Positions 1 to 9,313 of a stretch of 64,000 nucleotides of DNA are shown one piece after another. How positions within the stretch are numbered: position 1 is the stretch's first letter; each line of letters begins with the position of its first letter. Location of the stretch: positions 3,156,540 through 3,220,539 of the forward strand of contig NZ_JH976537.1 of assembly GCF_000309385.1 (NCBI RefSeq), in the 5' to 3' direction. The translations under genes were made by a program, and so were the position numbers. The notes beneath the pieces were generated by a model. That model did no database searches and was not told the origin of the DNA. It saw only the letters and a program-made list of their open reading frames with translations. Origin of the DNA: Nodosilinea nodulosa PCC 7104 (lineage in GTDB: Bacteria > Cyanobacteriota > Cyanobacteriia > Phormidesmidales > Phormidesmidaceae).

Positions 1-661
1 GCCTGGTCAGCTATCACCGCTTTGTGGAGTGGATGCCGTCGGCTCTGCTGCCCTTATGCGTGTACCTGAAGCACTGTTTTGGCGCTTGTAGCGGCATCAG
101 CTTTATCGATAGCAGCAGCCTCAAGGTGTGCCACAACCGTCGGATTCGACGCCACAAGGTGTTTCGCGGCCTGGCGGCTCGGGGCAAAACCTCAGTTGAC
201 TGGTTCTTTGGCTTCAAGCTCCACCTGGTGGTTAATGACCAAGGGGAGTTGCTCAACATCCAAATCACGCCGGGCAATACCGACGACCGCAAGCCCGCCT
301 GTGACTTGCTTCAAGGCCTCTATGGCAAGGTCTTTGCTGACCGGGGCTATGTCTCCAAAGCACTGGCAGAACGCCTCTTTGAGACCTGTGGCATCGAGTT
401 CTTTGCCAAACCCAGGCGCAACATGACAAACCACTTGATGCGGCTCACCGACAAGTTACTGGCCCGCAAGCGCGCCATTGTCGAAACCGTCATTGACCAG
501 CTCAAGAACATCTCCCAGATTGAGCATTCCAGGCATCGCAGCCCTACCAACTTCATGGTCAATGTCATCTGTGGCTTGATTGCCTACTGCCATCAGCCCA
601 AGAAGCCTTCCCTCAATCTTGACTTCGCTCTTCCTCCATCGGCTTAACCCGAACTCAGGTT
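1..661 (+). mobile_element. IS982-family insertion sequence, 3' part (cut by window edge)
   Basis: This is the right-hand part of an element whose visible sequence matches the complete IS982 copy at 12814-13881 in opposite orientation. It ends with the terminal inverted repeat CCCGAACTCAGGTT at 648-661, directly after the transposase stop codon. The left end and target duplication lie outside the window. The boundary is set by comparison with the complete copy, where the same 14 bases abut a target duplication. Confidence 0.9.
3..647 (+). CDS. IS982-family transposase, N-terminus outside window
   Basis: DDE transposase that cuts and joins the element ends. The reading frame is open from base 3, with no start codon inside the window. 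It encodes the last 214 residues of a 292-residue protein, and the translation agrees with the complete copy at 12828-13706 wherever both can be read. Visible DDE-fold features are the stretch [15 protein letters not shown], with the first acidic residue, and [10 protein letters not shown], with the second. The basic C-terminal segment [15 protein letters not shown] carries the likely catalytic Glu. Identity with the other copy implies recent transposition within this genome. Confidence 0.9.
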   Translation: MVSYHRFVEWMPSALLPLCVYLKHCFGACSGISFIDSSSLKVCHNRRIRRHKVFRGLAARGKTSVDWFFGFKLHLVVNDQGELLNIQITPGNTDDRKPACDLLQGLYGKVFADRGYVSKALAERLFETCGIEFFAKPRRNMTNHLMRLTDKLLARKRAIVETVIDQLKNISQIEHSRHRSPTNFMVNVICGLIAYCHQPKKPSLNLDFALPPSA

Positions 662-723
662 ACCTACGTCGCGGCCTCAGGGCGATCGCCGCTGGCCTCT
701 GTCCCATTGCCGTCACAATCCGC

Positions 724-806
724 TAGAATAGTGATGCTCAAGCCCCCCGGGTTTGGGTTCCTTTAGCAGAAATGTTTTGGGAGGTGGGTCGAGGCCCACT
801 TTTTTA
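724..806 (+). promoter_or_regulatory. Leader of the rimP-nusA operon with terminator-like hairpin
   Basis: A -10-like TAGAAT lies at 724-729, without a convincing -35 at normal spacing. Further down is a hairpin with arms GTGGG (784-788) and CCCAC (795-799), followed at once by a run of six T (800-805). The structure ends about 23 bases before the rimP ATG. A hairpin plus T-run this close to the first operon gene looks like an attenuator rather than the end of an upstream gene, because the only thing upstream is an insertion sequence. Attenuation is inference. Confidence 0.45.
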
Positions 807-828
807 TTGGCATTCTTTCACGCACCAG

Positions 829-1299
829 ATGGTACATCCCCTTATTCCCCAGGTGCTCGAGCTGGCGGCCCCCGTTGCCCAAGAGCTAGGGCTAGAAGTG
901 GTTGAAGCGGTTTTTCACACCAATCAGGCTCCTCCAGTTCTGCGGATTGACGTGCGCAGTCTCGAAAACGAAGACACTGGCTTAGATGACTGTGAAAAAA
1001 TGAGCCAGGCCCTAGAGGCCGTGCTCGATACCACCGACATCATTCCCGACACCTACGTGCTGGAGGTGTCGAGTCCGGGGGTATCTGCCGCCCTCGAAAC
1101 CGATCGCGACTTTGTAGTGTTTAAAGGGTTCATGGTCGAGGTTGCCTTGACTGAGGCACACAAAGGCAAACGGCAGTGGGTAGGCCAACTCGTCCGCCGT
1201 GACGATGACGCCATCGTGCTCAGCCAAAAAGGAAAATCCATCGCTCTACCCCGCGACCTGGTGATGACCGTAGAGTTGAGCGATCAAAGCCCCGACTAA
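829..1299 (+). CDS. rimP: Ribosome maturation factor RimP
   Basis: RimP is a cytoplasmic factor needed for maturation of the 30S ribosomal subunit. The 156-residue product has the family length and layout. It opens with an alpha/beta domain holding the GLEVVEAVF strand and the PPVLRIDVR strand. The helix DCEKMSQALEAVLD and the signature YVLEVSSPGVSAAL follow, and an SH3-like C-terminal domain ends the protein. The ATG at 829 is preferred to upstream starts because homologues begin with a similar PLIPQVLELA stretch, and an earlier start would lie in the leader hairpin. It is the first gene of the conserved rimP-nusA-rnpM-infB cluster, with nusA 69 bases downstream. Confidence 0.93.
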   Translation: MVHPLIPQVLELAAPVAQELGLEVVEAVFHTNQAPPVLRIDVRSLENEDTGLDDCEKMSQALEAVLDTTDIIPDTYVLEVSSPGVSAALETDRDFVVFKGFMVEVALTEAHKGKRQWVGQLVRRDDDAIVLSQKGKSIALPRDLVMTVELSDQSPD

Positions 1300-1368
1300 G
1301 CGGGCCTGCCGCATTCGCGTTCAGTTCATGAAATTGACACAGTTTTATTGCCCATAGGTGAGTAGGTT

Positions 1369-2883
1369 ATGTCGCTAGTAAGTCTGCCAAATTTGCAGGA
1401 GATGATCGATGTCATTAGCCGCGAGCGCAATCTGCCCAAGCACGCGGTGGAAAATGCCCTGCGAGAAGCCCTGCTAAAGGGATACGAGCGCTACCGCCGC
1501 ACCCGCGAAATCGACACCCATTTCGACGAAGAGTATTTTGACAACTTCGATATCGAGCTAGACGTAGACGACTACGATGACCAGGGCTTTCGGGTGCTGG
1601 CCACCAAAACCATCGTCGATGAAGTCACCAGCCAGGACCACGAAATTGCCCTGGCCGAGGTGCGCGAAGTTGCCCCCGAAGCCCAGGCCGGTGACACCGT
1701 GGTGCTCGACGTCACCCCCGATCAGCGCGACTTTGGCCGCATGGCCGCGATTCAGACCAAACAGGTGCTGGCCCAAAAGCTGCGCGACCAGCAGCGCAAG
1801 CTGGTTCAAGAAGAATTTCAGGACCTGGAGGGCAGCATTCTCTCAGCGCGGGTGCTGCGGTTTGAGCGCCAGTCAGTCATTATGGCTGTGGTCAGTGGCG
1901 TCGGTCAGCCCGAGGTCGAAGCCGAACTGCTCAAGCGCGATCAGCTACCCAACGACAACTATCGGGCCAACGCCACCTTCCGCGTAGCGCTCAAAAAGGT
2001 ATCCGAAGGCTCTCACCGAGGACCGCAGCTGCTAGTGTCGCGGGCCGACGCAGCCCTGGTTGTGGAGCTATTCACCAACGAAGTGCCCGAAATTGAAGAC
2101 GAGATTGTGCGCATCGTGGCCGTAGCCCGTGAGGCTAACCCACCTTCCCGTTCCGTGGGTCCCCGCACTAAAATAGCCGTAGACACCCTAGAGCGCGATG
2201 TGGATCCTGTGGGAGCGTGCATCGGTGCGCGGGGATCTCGTATCCAGGTGGTGGTCAACGAACTGCGGGGCGAGAAGATCGACGTCATCCGCTGGTCTCC
2301 GGACCCTGCCACCTATATTTCCAACGCCCTCAGCCCGGCCCGAGTCGACGAGGTGCGCCTGGTTAACCCCGATGATCGCCAAGCCCACGTGCTGGTACCC
2401 GAGGACCAGCTCAGTCTGGCCATTGGCAAAGAGGGGCAAAATGTGCGTCTGGCGGCTCGCCTGACCGGCTGGAAGATCGATATCAAAGACTCTGGTAAGT
2501 ACGATTACGAAGAGGAAGACCGGAGGATTGCCGATCTCATTGCGGCTAAAGAAGCTGCCGCCGCTGAAGCCGCCGAACTGGCGGCCGAAGAAGCCGAAGC
2601 CGCCGCCTGGAAAGCAGCAGCAGCGGCAGAACGCGAGGCGGCAGCGGCCCGAGCGGCAGGCCTAGAGGTCGACGAGGCTACTGCGGACGACGATATGGAC
2701 GTGGCACCTGCCGCCGCCGAAGGTGACGCTGACTCCCTAGAGCCCGTCGCCACCACCGCTGACCTGGACGATGAAGACCTAGAGGCCTCGGCTTCGCTGG
2801 AAGAGACCCCGGTAGTTGAAGCAGCCTTGGCGACAGCCGAAGAAGATAAGGATGTTTCTACGGAAACGGCGGAGGAAGAATAG
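1369..2883 (+). CDS. nusA: Transcription termination/antitermination factor NusA
   Basis: NusA binds RNA polymerase and nascent RNA to control pausing, termination and antitermination. The 504-residue product shows an N-terminal polymerase-binding domain (about 1-125), an S1 domain (about 135-200) and two KH RNA-binding domains. The KH signatures are IGARGSRIQ near residue 281 and AIGKEGQNVRLAA near 350. After residue about 385 there is an Ala/Glu/Asp-rich, probably disordered tail of some 120 residues. It takes the place of the acidic-repeat domains of Escherichia coli NusA, which are absent here. The ATG at 1369 follows a GAGTAGG ribosome-binding site. It sits between rimP and rnpM on the same strand. 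Confidence 0.96.
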   Translation: MSLVSLPNLQEMIDVISRERNLPKHAVENALREALLKGYERYRRTREIDTHFDEEYFDNFDIELDVDDYDDQGFRVLATKTIVDEVTSQDHEIALAEVREVAPEAQAGDTVVLDVTPDQRDFGRMAAIQTKQVLAQKLRDQQRKLVQEEFQDLEGSILSARVLRFERQSVIMAVVSGVGQPEVEAELLKRDQLPNDNYRANATFRVALKKVSEGSHRGPQLLVSRADAALVVELFTNEVPEIEDEIVRIVAVAREANPPSRSVGPRTKIAVDTLERDVDPVGACIGARGSRIQVVVNELRGEKIDVIRWSPDPATYISNALSPARVDEVRLVNPDDRQAHVLVPEDQLSLAIGKEGQNVRLAARLTGWKIDIKDSGKYDYEEEDRRIADLIAAKEAAAAEAAELAAEEAEAAAWKAAAAAEREAAAARAAGLEVDEATADDDMDVAPAAAEGDADSLEPVATTADLDDEDLEASASLEETPVVEAALATAEEDKDVSTETAEEE

Positions 2884-2904
2884 CTATCTGGAGTAGGTTT
2901 CTGA

Positions 2905-3201
2905 ATGCAACCCAACTATCGACGCTGCGTCAGCTGCCGACGGGTAGGCCCCAAGGCCGAGTTTTGGCGGCTGGTGCGGGTTTACCCAGATCGCACGGTG
3001 CACTTGGGTACAGGTATGGGTCGCTCAGCTTACCTCTGCCCTCGACCCGACTGCCTGAGCGCGGCTCAAAAGAAAAAGCGATTGGGCCGCGCCCTCAAAG
3101 CCAGTGTGCCAGACGAGGTGTATCAGCTTCTATGGCAGTGTTTAGAGGGCACGGTCGTAGAAGTTTCTCCAGCGTCTGCTTCTGTAACCCCTGCTCCCTA
3201 G
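2905..3201 (+). CDS. rnpM: YlxR/RnpM-family RNA-binding protein
   Basis: A small basic protein of 98 residues, family DUF448/YlxR. In Bacillus the homologue (RnpM) binds and modulates RNase P; that role here is inference. The N-terminal signature RRCVSCRRVGPKAEFWRLVR and the GMGRSAYLCPRPDCL segment are characteristic of the family, followed by a basic helix rich in Lys and Arg. The gene starts 21 bases after the nusA stop with a GGAGTAGG ribosome-binding site. In many bacteria an L7Ae-like ribosomal protein gene follows ylxR; here there is none, and infB follows after about 310 bases. Confidence 0.9.
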   Translation: MQPNYRRCVSCRRVGPKAEFWRLVRVYPDRTVHLGTGMGRSAYLCPRPDCLSAAQKKKRLGRALKASVPDEVYQLLWQCLEGTVVEVSPASASVTPAP

Positions 3202-3512
3202 CCTACGAATGGTTCTAAAGAAAAAATTGCTCTCAGGAGGCTTGACCAAAAATTTTTGCAACTGAATTGTTCCTAGAGTCGATCCCTCTGAGATTCTGTT
3301 CATTGGGGGAGCAACTGATTACACTCATAGTATGGGTATCTGTCTGACCCGCTCTTGGCGTCAGTAAACTTGCTTGGGTTCCCATGTCCACCTAGCCGTG
3401 GTTTACAATACCTTGCTAGGGTTAACGTATCCGTCAGAATGGTTTGATGTCGTTTTGTTGGACGAAGCAGGTTGGATTATGTAACAAGCTTGACTAGCGT
3501 AGGGAGTTGTGG
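3202..3512. other. rnpM-infB intergenic region
   Basis: No open reading frame of note is seen on either strand. A TACAAT hexamer at 3404-3409 could be a -10 box for separate infB transcription, but no matching -35 is visible. The AGGGAG at 3501-3506 is the infB ribosome-binding site. Confidence 0.5.
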
Positions 3513-6500
3513 ATGAACGGCAAAGTGAGAATTTACGAGTTGTCGAAGGAATTGAATTTGGATAACAAAGACATCTTGGCGATCGCAAGTCGCCTCGATA
3601 TTGCCGTGAAGAGTCACAGCAGCACCATCGCTGAGTCAGATGCCGATCAAATTCGCTCTGCGGCGCTTCAGTCACGCGCGAGTAGCGGACCCAACCGGCC
3701 CGATCGCCCTCGTCCAGCCGCTCCCGTGAAAAATGGAGCTCGCCCAGAGCGCAAGCAGCAGATCTTAGAAATTCGTCGGCATCGGGTTACCCCCAAATCT
3801 GAAACCGAGGCTGCGGCGCCGACCGCCAGCGCGCCAACTCCGCCAACCCAGGACAGGCCGGTCCGATCCGGTGCCGATAGCCTGTCCAAGCCCCCCAGCC
3901 GACCCGGGGTGTCCGCTCGCGATCCCCAGATCGAAGATCGACCCAGGCCCCCGGCTGCTCCCAGCCGACCTGATGCCCCCTCCCCCGCCGAGGCCAGCAC
4001 CGAAACCGTTGAGCGCCCGGTGGCCCCCGTAAAACCCAAGCCAGAGCTGGTGGGTCCCGTCTCGCGATCGCGGCCTGAAACCGATGAGCGTCCGGCGGAT
4101 GCCCCCGAAGGTGTGCGTCCACCCCGGCCAGTCATTCGCCGCGATCGCAGCAGCAGCCCCGAGCGCCCAACCGAAGGGGCGGCGCGCCCCACTATTCCCA
4201 TTCGCGAAATTGACGCTGGGGAAGATGTCACCCGGCTCAAACCCAAGCCCAAACTGCGTCGCCCCAACACCGATGCAGAAACAGTACGGGCTGAAACCGC
4301 CGCCCGCACTGAGACGACGCCTGCCAACGATTCTTCGATCTCTGTGCTCGGAGTCGGTGGCCTCGATGACTCGCACCCCCGTCGACCCTCGCCCCCCCGT
4401 CACAGGCGCGACGAGCGCGAGGACGAAGACGACGATCAGAAAATGCGGGAAAAAGCCAGCAAGGTTGGTAAGACCAAGCGTCGCGGCCAGGGCGTGCTGG
4501 GTGAAGATGAAGAAGACCTGGATGTCCTAGTCGATGAACTCGACGAAGATGACGATCAAGTCACCGATGCTCAAAACTTGAGCATTTCCCTGGCTCGTCC
4601 GCCCAAGCCTAAGAGCGCGGGTGGGGCCAAGCCCTCGTCGCCTACGGTGAAGAGTCATAAGCCCCAGCATCGCGACAGCAGCGGCGGTGGTCGCTCTCGT
4701 CGCGGTCGCCGTGGCGAGGCCCAGCCCACTCAGGAGCGTCCAGAGTTTATCGTGCTGTCCGAAGGGCTAACGGTGCACGAGCTGGCTGAGCAAATCATGG
4801 TGCCCGAAACCGAGCTAATTAAGTCTCTGTTTTTCAAAGGTATTGCGGCCAACATCAACCAGACCCTCGATATCGAAACAGCCAAAATGGTGGCTGAAGA
4901 ATTCGAGGTCATGGTTGAAACCAGCGAGATCGAATCGGAGGCTAAGAAAGTCACTGAAATGATCGACGAGGCCGATCTTGACAGCCTTCAGCGTCGGCCT
5001 CCGGTGGTTACCATCATGGGCCACGTTGACCATGGTAAAACTACCCTGCTCGACTCCATCCGCAAGACTAAGGTTGCCCAGGGCGAGGCGGGCGGCATTA
5101 CTCAGCACATTGGCGCCTACCATGTCGATGTTGACCACGGCGGTACGTCCCATCAGATCGTCTTCCTAGATACCCCTGGTCACGAGGCTTTCACCGCCAT
5201 GCGGGCGCGGGGCACCCGGGTAACCGACATTGCCATTCTGGTAGTGGCCGCTGACGATGGCGTTCGCCCTCAAACTATTGAGGCCATTAGCCACGCCAAG
5301 GCTGCCGAAGTGCCGCTGATTGTGGCGATCAACAAAGTTGACAAAGAGACGGCCAACCCCGATCGCGTCAAGCAAGAGCTGATGGAGCACGGGCTGGTGC
5401 CAGAAGAGTGGGGCGGCGACACTATTATGGTGCCGGTTAGCGCCCTGACTGGGGATAACCTCGACAGCTTGCTGGAGATGATTGTGCTGGTGGCCGAGGT
5501 TGAAGACCTCCAGGCCAACCCCGATCGGTTTGCTCGCGGTACCGTGATTGAGGCTAACCTCGATAAGGCTCGCGGCCCGGTGGCCACCTTGCTGATTCAA
5601 AACGGTACGCTGCGGGTGGGCGACTCTCTGGTGGCTGGCCCGATCTTGGGCAAGGTCAAGGCCATGCTTGACGATCGCCTCAAGCGGGTGCAGGTGGCTG
5701 GCCCCTCCTTTGCGGTCGAGGTCCTGGGCCTCAACGACGTGCCCGCCGCCGGGGACGAATTCGAGGTCTATCCCGACGAGAAAGCTGCCCGGGCGGTAGC
5801 CGACAAACGCATGCTTGAGCAGCGCCAGTCGCGCCTACAGCAGGCTATGGCCTCTCGCCGCGTCACCCTTAACACCATCTCTGCCCAGGTGCAGGAGGGT
5901 GAGCTGAAGGACTTGAACCTGTTGCTCAAGGCCGATGTGCAGGGGTCAATTGAAGCAATTCTGGCGGCGCTTCAGCAGCTGCCTCAGAACGAGGTGCAGA
6001 TTCGGGTACTGTTGGCCGCTCCTGGTGAGATCAGCGAAACAGATGTCGACCTAGCTGCGGCTAGTGGCGCAGTTATTATCGGCTTCAACACGACGCTGGC
6101 TCCGGGGGCGCGGCAGTCTGCCGATCGCCAGGGCGTCGACGTGCGCGATTATGAAGTGATCTACAATCTGCTCGACGATATCCAAGGCGCCATGGAAGGG
6201 TTGCTCGACCCCGAGATGGTGGAGGAGCCTCTGGGCCAGGTGGAAGTGCGAGCGGTCTTCCCCGTCCGTAAGGGTGCTGTGGCGGGCTGTTACGTGCTCT
6301 CGGGCAAGGTGACTCGCAACTGCAACCTGCGGGTGGTGCGAGGGGGCGAGGTGGTCTACACCGGCAAACTCGATTCCCTCAAGCGGATGAAGGAAGACGC
6401 CAAGGATGTGGCCGCTGGTTTTGAGTGCGGCATCGGCATCGACAACTTCAGCGACTGGAAGGAGGGCGACATCATCGACGCCTACCGTCTGGTCACCAAG

Positions 6501-6524
6501 CGCCGCACCCTGGCGATGGCCTGA
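3513..6524 (+). CDS. infB: Translation initiation factor IF-2
   Basis: IF-2 is the GTPase that brings initiator tRNA to the 30S subunit. The 1003-residue product starts with the IF2-N domain ([13 protein letters not shown]). A very long Pro/Arg/Asp-rich linker (about 55-400) follows. A second IF2-N domain ([19 protein letters not shown]) precedes the GTPase domain. All G motifs are present: G1 GHVDHGKT near 505, G2 [13 protein letters not shown]3 DTPGHEAF, G4 NKVD, G5 SALTGDN. Domains II to IV follow to the C-terminus. The ATG at 3513 has AGGGAG six bases upstream; an in-frame TTG six bases earlier is less likely. The long linker is typical of cyanobacterial IF-2. Confidence 0.97.
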   Translation: MNGKVRIYELSKELNLDNKDILAIASRLDIAVKSHSSTIAESDADQIRSAALQSRASSGPNRPDRPRPAAPVKNGARPERKQQILEIRRHRVTPKSETEAAAPTASAPTPPTQDRPVRSGADSLSKPPSRPGVSARDPQIEDRPRPPAAPSRPDAPSPAEASTETVERPVAPVKPKPELVGPVSRSRPETDERPADAPEGVRPPRPVIRRDRSSSPERPTEGAARPTIPIREIDAGEDVTRLKPKPKLRRPNTDAETVRAETAARTETTPANDSSISVLGVGGLDDSHPRRPSPPRHRRDEREDEDDDQKMREKASKVGKTKRRGQGVLGEDEEDLDVLVDELDEDDDQVTDAQNLSISLARPPKPKSAGGAKPSSPTVKSHKPQHRDSSGGGRSRRGRRGEAQPTQERPEFIVLSEGLTVHELAEQIMVPETELIKSLFFKGIAANINQTLDIETAKMVAEEFEVMVETSEIESEAKKVTEMIDEADLDSLQRRPPVVTIMGHVDHGKTTLLDSIRKTKVAQGEAGGITQHIGAYHVDVDHGGTSHQIVFLDTPGHEAFTAMRARGTRVTDIAILVVAADDGVRPQTIEAISHAKAAEVPLIVAINKVDKETANPDRVKQELMEHGLVPEEWGGDTIMVPVSALTGDNLDSLLEMIVLVAEVEDLQANPDRFARGTVIEANLDKARGPVATLLIQNGTLRVGDSLVAGPILGKVKAMLDDRLKRVQVAGPSFAVEVLGLNDVPAAGDEFEVYPDEKAARAVADKRMLEQRQSRLQQAMASRRVTLNTISAQVQEGELKDLNLLLKADVQGSIEAILAALQQLPQNEVQIRVLLAAPGEISETDVDLAAASGAVIIGFNTTLAPGARQSADRQGVDVRDYEVIYNLLDDIQGAMEGLLDPEMVEEPLGQVEVRAVFPVRKGAVAGCYVLSGKVTRNCNLRVVRGGEVVYTGKLDSLKRMKEDAKDVAAGFECGIGIDNFSDWKEGDIIDAYRLVTKRRTLAMA

Positions 6525-6526
6525 TG

Positions 6527-6564
6527 AACGACATTGCCGGGCATTTGTGTCCGGCAATGTCGTT
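6527..6564 (+). terminator. Strong hairpin after infB
   Basis: Perfect 14-bp inverted repeat AACGACATTGCCGG / CCGGCAATGTCGTT around a 10-base loop, starting two bases after the infB stop codon. There is no T-run, so it may act as an RNA 3'-end stabiliser or a weak terminator rather than a classic intrinsic terminator. Confidence 0.6.
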
Positions 6565-6597
6565 AGGCAATCTACGTAGTCAATCACGGAGTAGAAA

Positions 6598-7707
6598 ATG
6601 GCACCCTGGCGCTACGATCCATACCTGTGGGTACACCTGGCTGGTTTAGCTACTGTACCCCTGTGGATCGATCTGTGCCTGTTGGGCCTGGCGGTGGGGA
6701 ATCCTGCCCTGCCGGGGCTAGAGTTGGGTGTTGTCATCGTCCTGGGGGCGCTGCCGGTGCTGACCATGCAGCTCCTGCGGCCTTTCTACATTTTTAGCCT
6801 GCCGGGGATAGCTCTGCGCCCCGCCTGCCTGAGTGACGATCAGCGCCTCCAGCTAAGCCAGTTTCGGCGGTGGCGAGTGCGGTTGGGGGCGCTGTTGGTT
6901 CCCTTGCCCCTGGTGTGGGTACTGATTAAGCTTTACCCCCTGGCGTTTTTGGCGCGCGATGTAACTCCCTTTAGCGGCTGGGGCCGATTGGGCGGCGTTG
7001 CGATCGCCGCTCTGGGCTTCTTTTTGGCCAATTTGTTTTTGCAGGTACCGGTGGCCGTGCTCCAGGTGATGGCCACCCCTGACCGACGTATGGTCGCTGT
7101 TCAGCCTTATCCCGTTGAGGCCATAGCCGCTAACTTTAGCTGGTTGGGGCTGTCGGTAAGCTGGCTTCTGCCCAGCCTGGCGCCCCATAGAGATGTCGGA
7201 GACCAGAATCTAGTCTCGCAGGCAGAGCCATCTCCTGACGCTGACAGTGATGAGCCTTCCTTAGAGCTTCTGGATCCAGAGGCTTTGCACGCAGAATCTT
7301 TAGATCTAGATAAACCTACTCTGGCCCAGGCTAAATCGGTTCTACCCCAGATATCTATTGCTGAGGAAAACCCAGCAGAAGCTGTTTCTGGGGCTGGTTC
7401 TCCCAAAACTGTTTCAATAGAAGCTGCGGAAGCTAAGGCCAGCGATGTCAGCGGGCCAGACTTAGAGCCAAACGAACTCCTAGAAATCCGCGAATCTCAG
7501 GAGCATCCGGCGGAACATCATTTGCTCGAAGACTCTATGGCGGCAAGATCTGCAAAGGCGATACGTTCTGGAGAGATAGATCACTCAGAGGATGGCCGCT
7601 TGGCGATGAATCATTCTGAAGCGCACGGCGCGAAGGGTAATTCGTCCTTCACGGATCCCATTAGTCCTTCTGCGTCAGAGCCTATTGCCGTAGATACATA
7701 CCCCTAG
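6598..7707 (+). CDS. Low-complexity-tail membrane protein (cyanobacterial family)
   Basis: Function unknown. The first roughly 200 residues hold four or five hydrophobic segments, starting at YLWVHLAGLATVPLWIDLCL, with the conserved-looking LLRPFYIFSLPG between segments. The remaining 170 residues are hydrophilic and rich in Glu, Ser, Ala and Asp, probably disordered. This architecture matches what is annotated in cyanobacteria as low-complexity tail membrane protein. It starts 73 bases after infB on the same strand, separated by the infB hairpin, so it may be partly co-transcribed. The ATG at 6598 begins MAPWRYDPYLWVHL, a plausible cytoplasmic N-terminus before the first membrane helix. Confidence 0.75.
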   Translation: MAPWRYDPYLWVHLAGLATVPLWIDLCLLGLAVGNPALPGLELGVVIVLGALPVLTMQLLRPFYIFSLPGIALRPACLSDDQRLQLSQFRRWRVRLGALLVPLPLVWVLIKLYPLAFLARDVTPFSGWGRLGGVAIAALGFFLANLFLQVPVAVLQVMATPDRRMVAVQPYPVEAIAANFSWLGLSVSWLLPSLAPHRDVGDQNLVSQAEPSPDADSDEPSLELLDPEALHAESLDLDKPTLAQAKSVLPQISIAEENPAEAVSGAGSPKTVSIEAAEAKASDVSGPDLEPNELLEIRESQEHPAEHHLLEDSMAARSAKAIRSGEIDHSEDGRLAMNHSEAHGAKGNSSFTDPISPSASEPIAVDTYP

Positions 7708-7919
7708 AGTTTTGGCGGGTATTTTGTATCATCTATAGGTATTTTTCAATTCTTGATACTGTGGTTTGAATCACAATAGCTGTAGAGCGGTTACGCTATC
7801 TTGAGTATGTGGTTGTCTGATCGATCGGGGTTTTTGCTGGCTCGCTGGTCGATTGAGCTATCCCGGACGTTGATATCACCCCATGGGTTGACGTTTACCT
7901 AAATTTTTTAGAGGCAGCT

Positions 7920-8120
7920 ATGGCCGTAATTCGCTCTGCAAACTCCACACCGCTTTCTGACCACGCCCGCATTTGGTATGGCCTCAAAAACGCGATCGCG
8001 GCTAGCTCTGGTTTCAAAAGCTGGAAGGGTGAGCTACCTGCGGCTGAGGCTGAAACGGCTCCTCTCGATCAGCTGGTGCGCCGCTACCTGCGTGAAACCC
8101 TAGAAACCCTGGCCTATTAG
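7920..8120 (+). CDS. Small conserved-looking hypothetical protein (66 aa)
   Basis: A 66-residue soluble protein with no recognised domain. It starts at an ATG with a GAGG ribosome-binding site in an AT-rich leader, and composition and codon use resemble neighbouring genes. Notable stretches are ARIWYGLKNAIAASSGFKSW and LDQLVRRYLRETLETLAY, suggesting a short helical protein. Its stop codon overlaps the stop codon of the convergent epimerase gene by four bases (8117-8120). It is probably real, but function cannot be inferred. Confidence 0.65.
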   Translation: MAVIRSANSTPLSDHARIWYGLKNAIAASSGFKSWKGELPAAEAETAPLDQLVRRYLRETLETLAY

Positions 8121-9121
8121 GTCTCCCTCAGTGCAGGGTTGTAGTACTGGCGATACCAGTCTATGAATCGCTGCATTCCGACTTCGATGGGGGTGCTGGG
8201 GGCAAAGCCCACATCGGCCATCAGATCACTGACATCGGCATAGGTGGCAGGCACATCCCCAGGTTGCATAGGGCACATGACCTTTTTGGCCGGTTTGCCC
8301 AGGGTCGTTTCAATCACCTGGATAAACCGCATCAGCTCTACCGGCTGGTGGTTGCCGATGTTGTAGATTTTATAAGGTGCCTGGCCATCGCTATCCGCCT
8401 GGCTCCGGGGCTGGGGGGGGTGCTCCATGACGCGCACAACCCCTTCGACCACATCGTCAATGTAGGTGAAGTCGCGCTTCATGCGGCCCTGGTTGTAGAC
8501 CTGGATGGGGCGGTCGGCCAAAATTGACTCCACAAACTTGAAGTAGGCCATGTCGGGCCGACCCCAGGGTCCGTACACCGTAAAGAAACGCAGCCCCGTG
8601 GTCGGAATTTGGTACAGACTGCTGTAGGCATGGGCCATCAATTCGTTAGCCTTTTTGGTGGCAGCGTAGAGGGAGACCGGGTGGTCAACGCGGTCATCCA
8701 CCGAGAACGGGACCTTGTGGTTGGCTCCATATACTGAACTCGACGAGGCAAAGACCAGATGCTCAACCCCCATCAGGCGGCAGCCCTCCAGCAAATTTAA
8801 AAAGCCAGAAAGATTGCTGTCCGAGTAAGCGAAAGGATTTTCGAGCGAGTAGCGCACCCCCGCCTGGGCGGCCAGATGGATCACATATTGAAATTGGTGG
8901 CCGCGAAATAGGGCCAGCATGCCGTCGCGATCGAACAGGTCTAGCTGCTCGAAGGTGAAGTTTTTGCTGGGGGTGAGTTGGGCGAGGCGATCGCGCTTTA
9001 GCCCCACGTCGTAGTAGTCGTTGAGGTTGTCAATGCCGTATACCTCTAGACCCTCGTTCAACAGCCGCTGGGCGACAAAATAGCCCACAAACCCCGCCAC
9101 TCCGGTAACTAATACTGCGAT
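8117..9121 (-). CDS. NAD-dependent epimerase/dehydratase (UDP-glucuronate 4-epimerase-like)
   Basis: Extended short-chain dehydrogenase that epimerises or dehydrates nucleotide sugars for surface polysaccharides. The nucleotide-binding motif TGVAGFVGYF, the DNLNDYYDVGLK stretch typical of UDP-glucuronate epimerases, the Ser-rich VFASSSSVYG and the catalytic YAATKK pair are visible, as is the C-terminal substrate-binding part. The start is unusual. The first normal start codon, GTG at 9098-9100, would remove the first beta strand and half the NAD motif. A GGAGG ribosome-binding site sits eight bases before an ATC at 9119-9121, which gives the expected N-terminus IAVLVTGVAG. I therefore extend the gene to the ATC. 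Confidence 0.85.
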   Translation of the reverse strand: MAVLVTGVAGFVGYFVAQRLLNEGLEVYGIDNLNDYYDVGLKRDRLAQLTPSKNFTFEQLDLFDRDGMLALFRGHQFQYVIHLAAQAGVRYSLENPFAYSDSNLSGFLNLLEGCRLMGVEHLVFASSSSVYGANHKVPFSVDDRVDHPVSLYAATKKANELMAHAYSSLYQIPTTGLRFFTVYGPWGRPDMAYFKFVESILADRPIQVYNQGRMKRDFTYIDDVVEGVVRVMEHPPQPRSQADSDGQAPYKIYNIGNHQPVELMRFIQVIETTLGKPAKKVMCPMQPGDVPATYADVSDLMADVGFAPSTPIEVGMQRFIDWYRQYYNPALRET

Positions 9122-9313
9122 GACCTTTTCCTCCGCTGTGGTGACTACCTAACTAAGCCAGCCCCCGTAGTATGCCCTAGACCCCTCAAATCTTAAGTCT
9201 TTTGCCTAATTTCACCGACCGTAGCTCTAGCGAGAAGCCATTGCCGCCATCGGTGCTAGGATCAAGCCAAAGTAACCCAGAAGAATGGCAAGAGAGAAAG
9301 GACGTAGTCGTAC

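Noticed and set aside
2505-2915. Ser/Ala-rich 136-codon frame antisense to the nusA tail
   Set aside because: It is the complement of the GCC/GAA-rich low-complexity tail of nusA.
7755-7790. GGTTTGAATC resembling a tRNA T-loop
   Set aside because: Only a small hairpin; no D-arm or anticodon arm at the correct distance.
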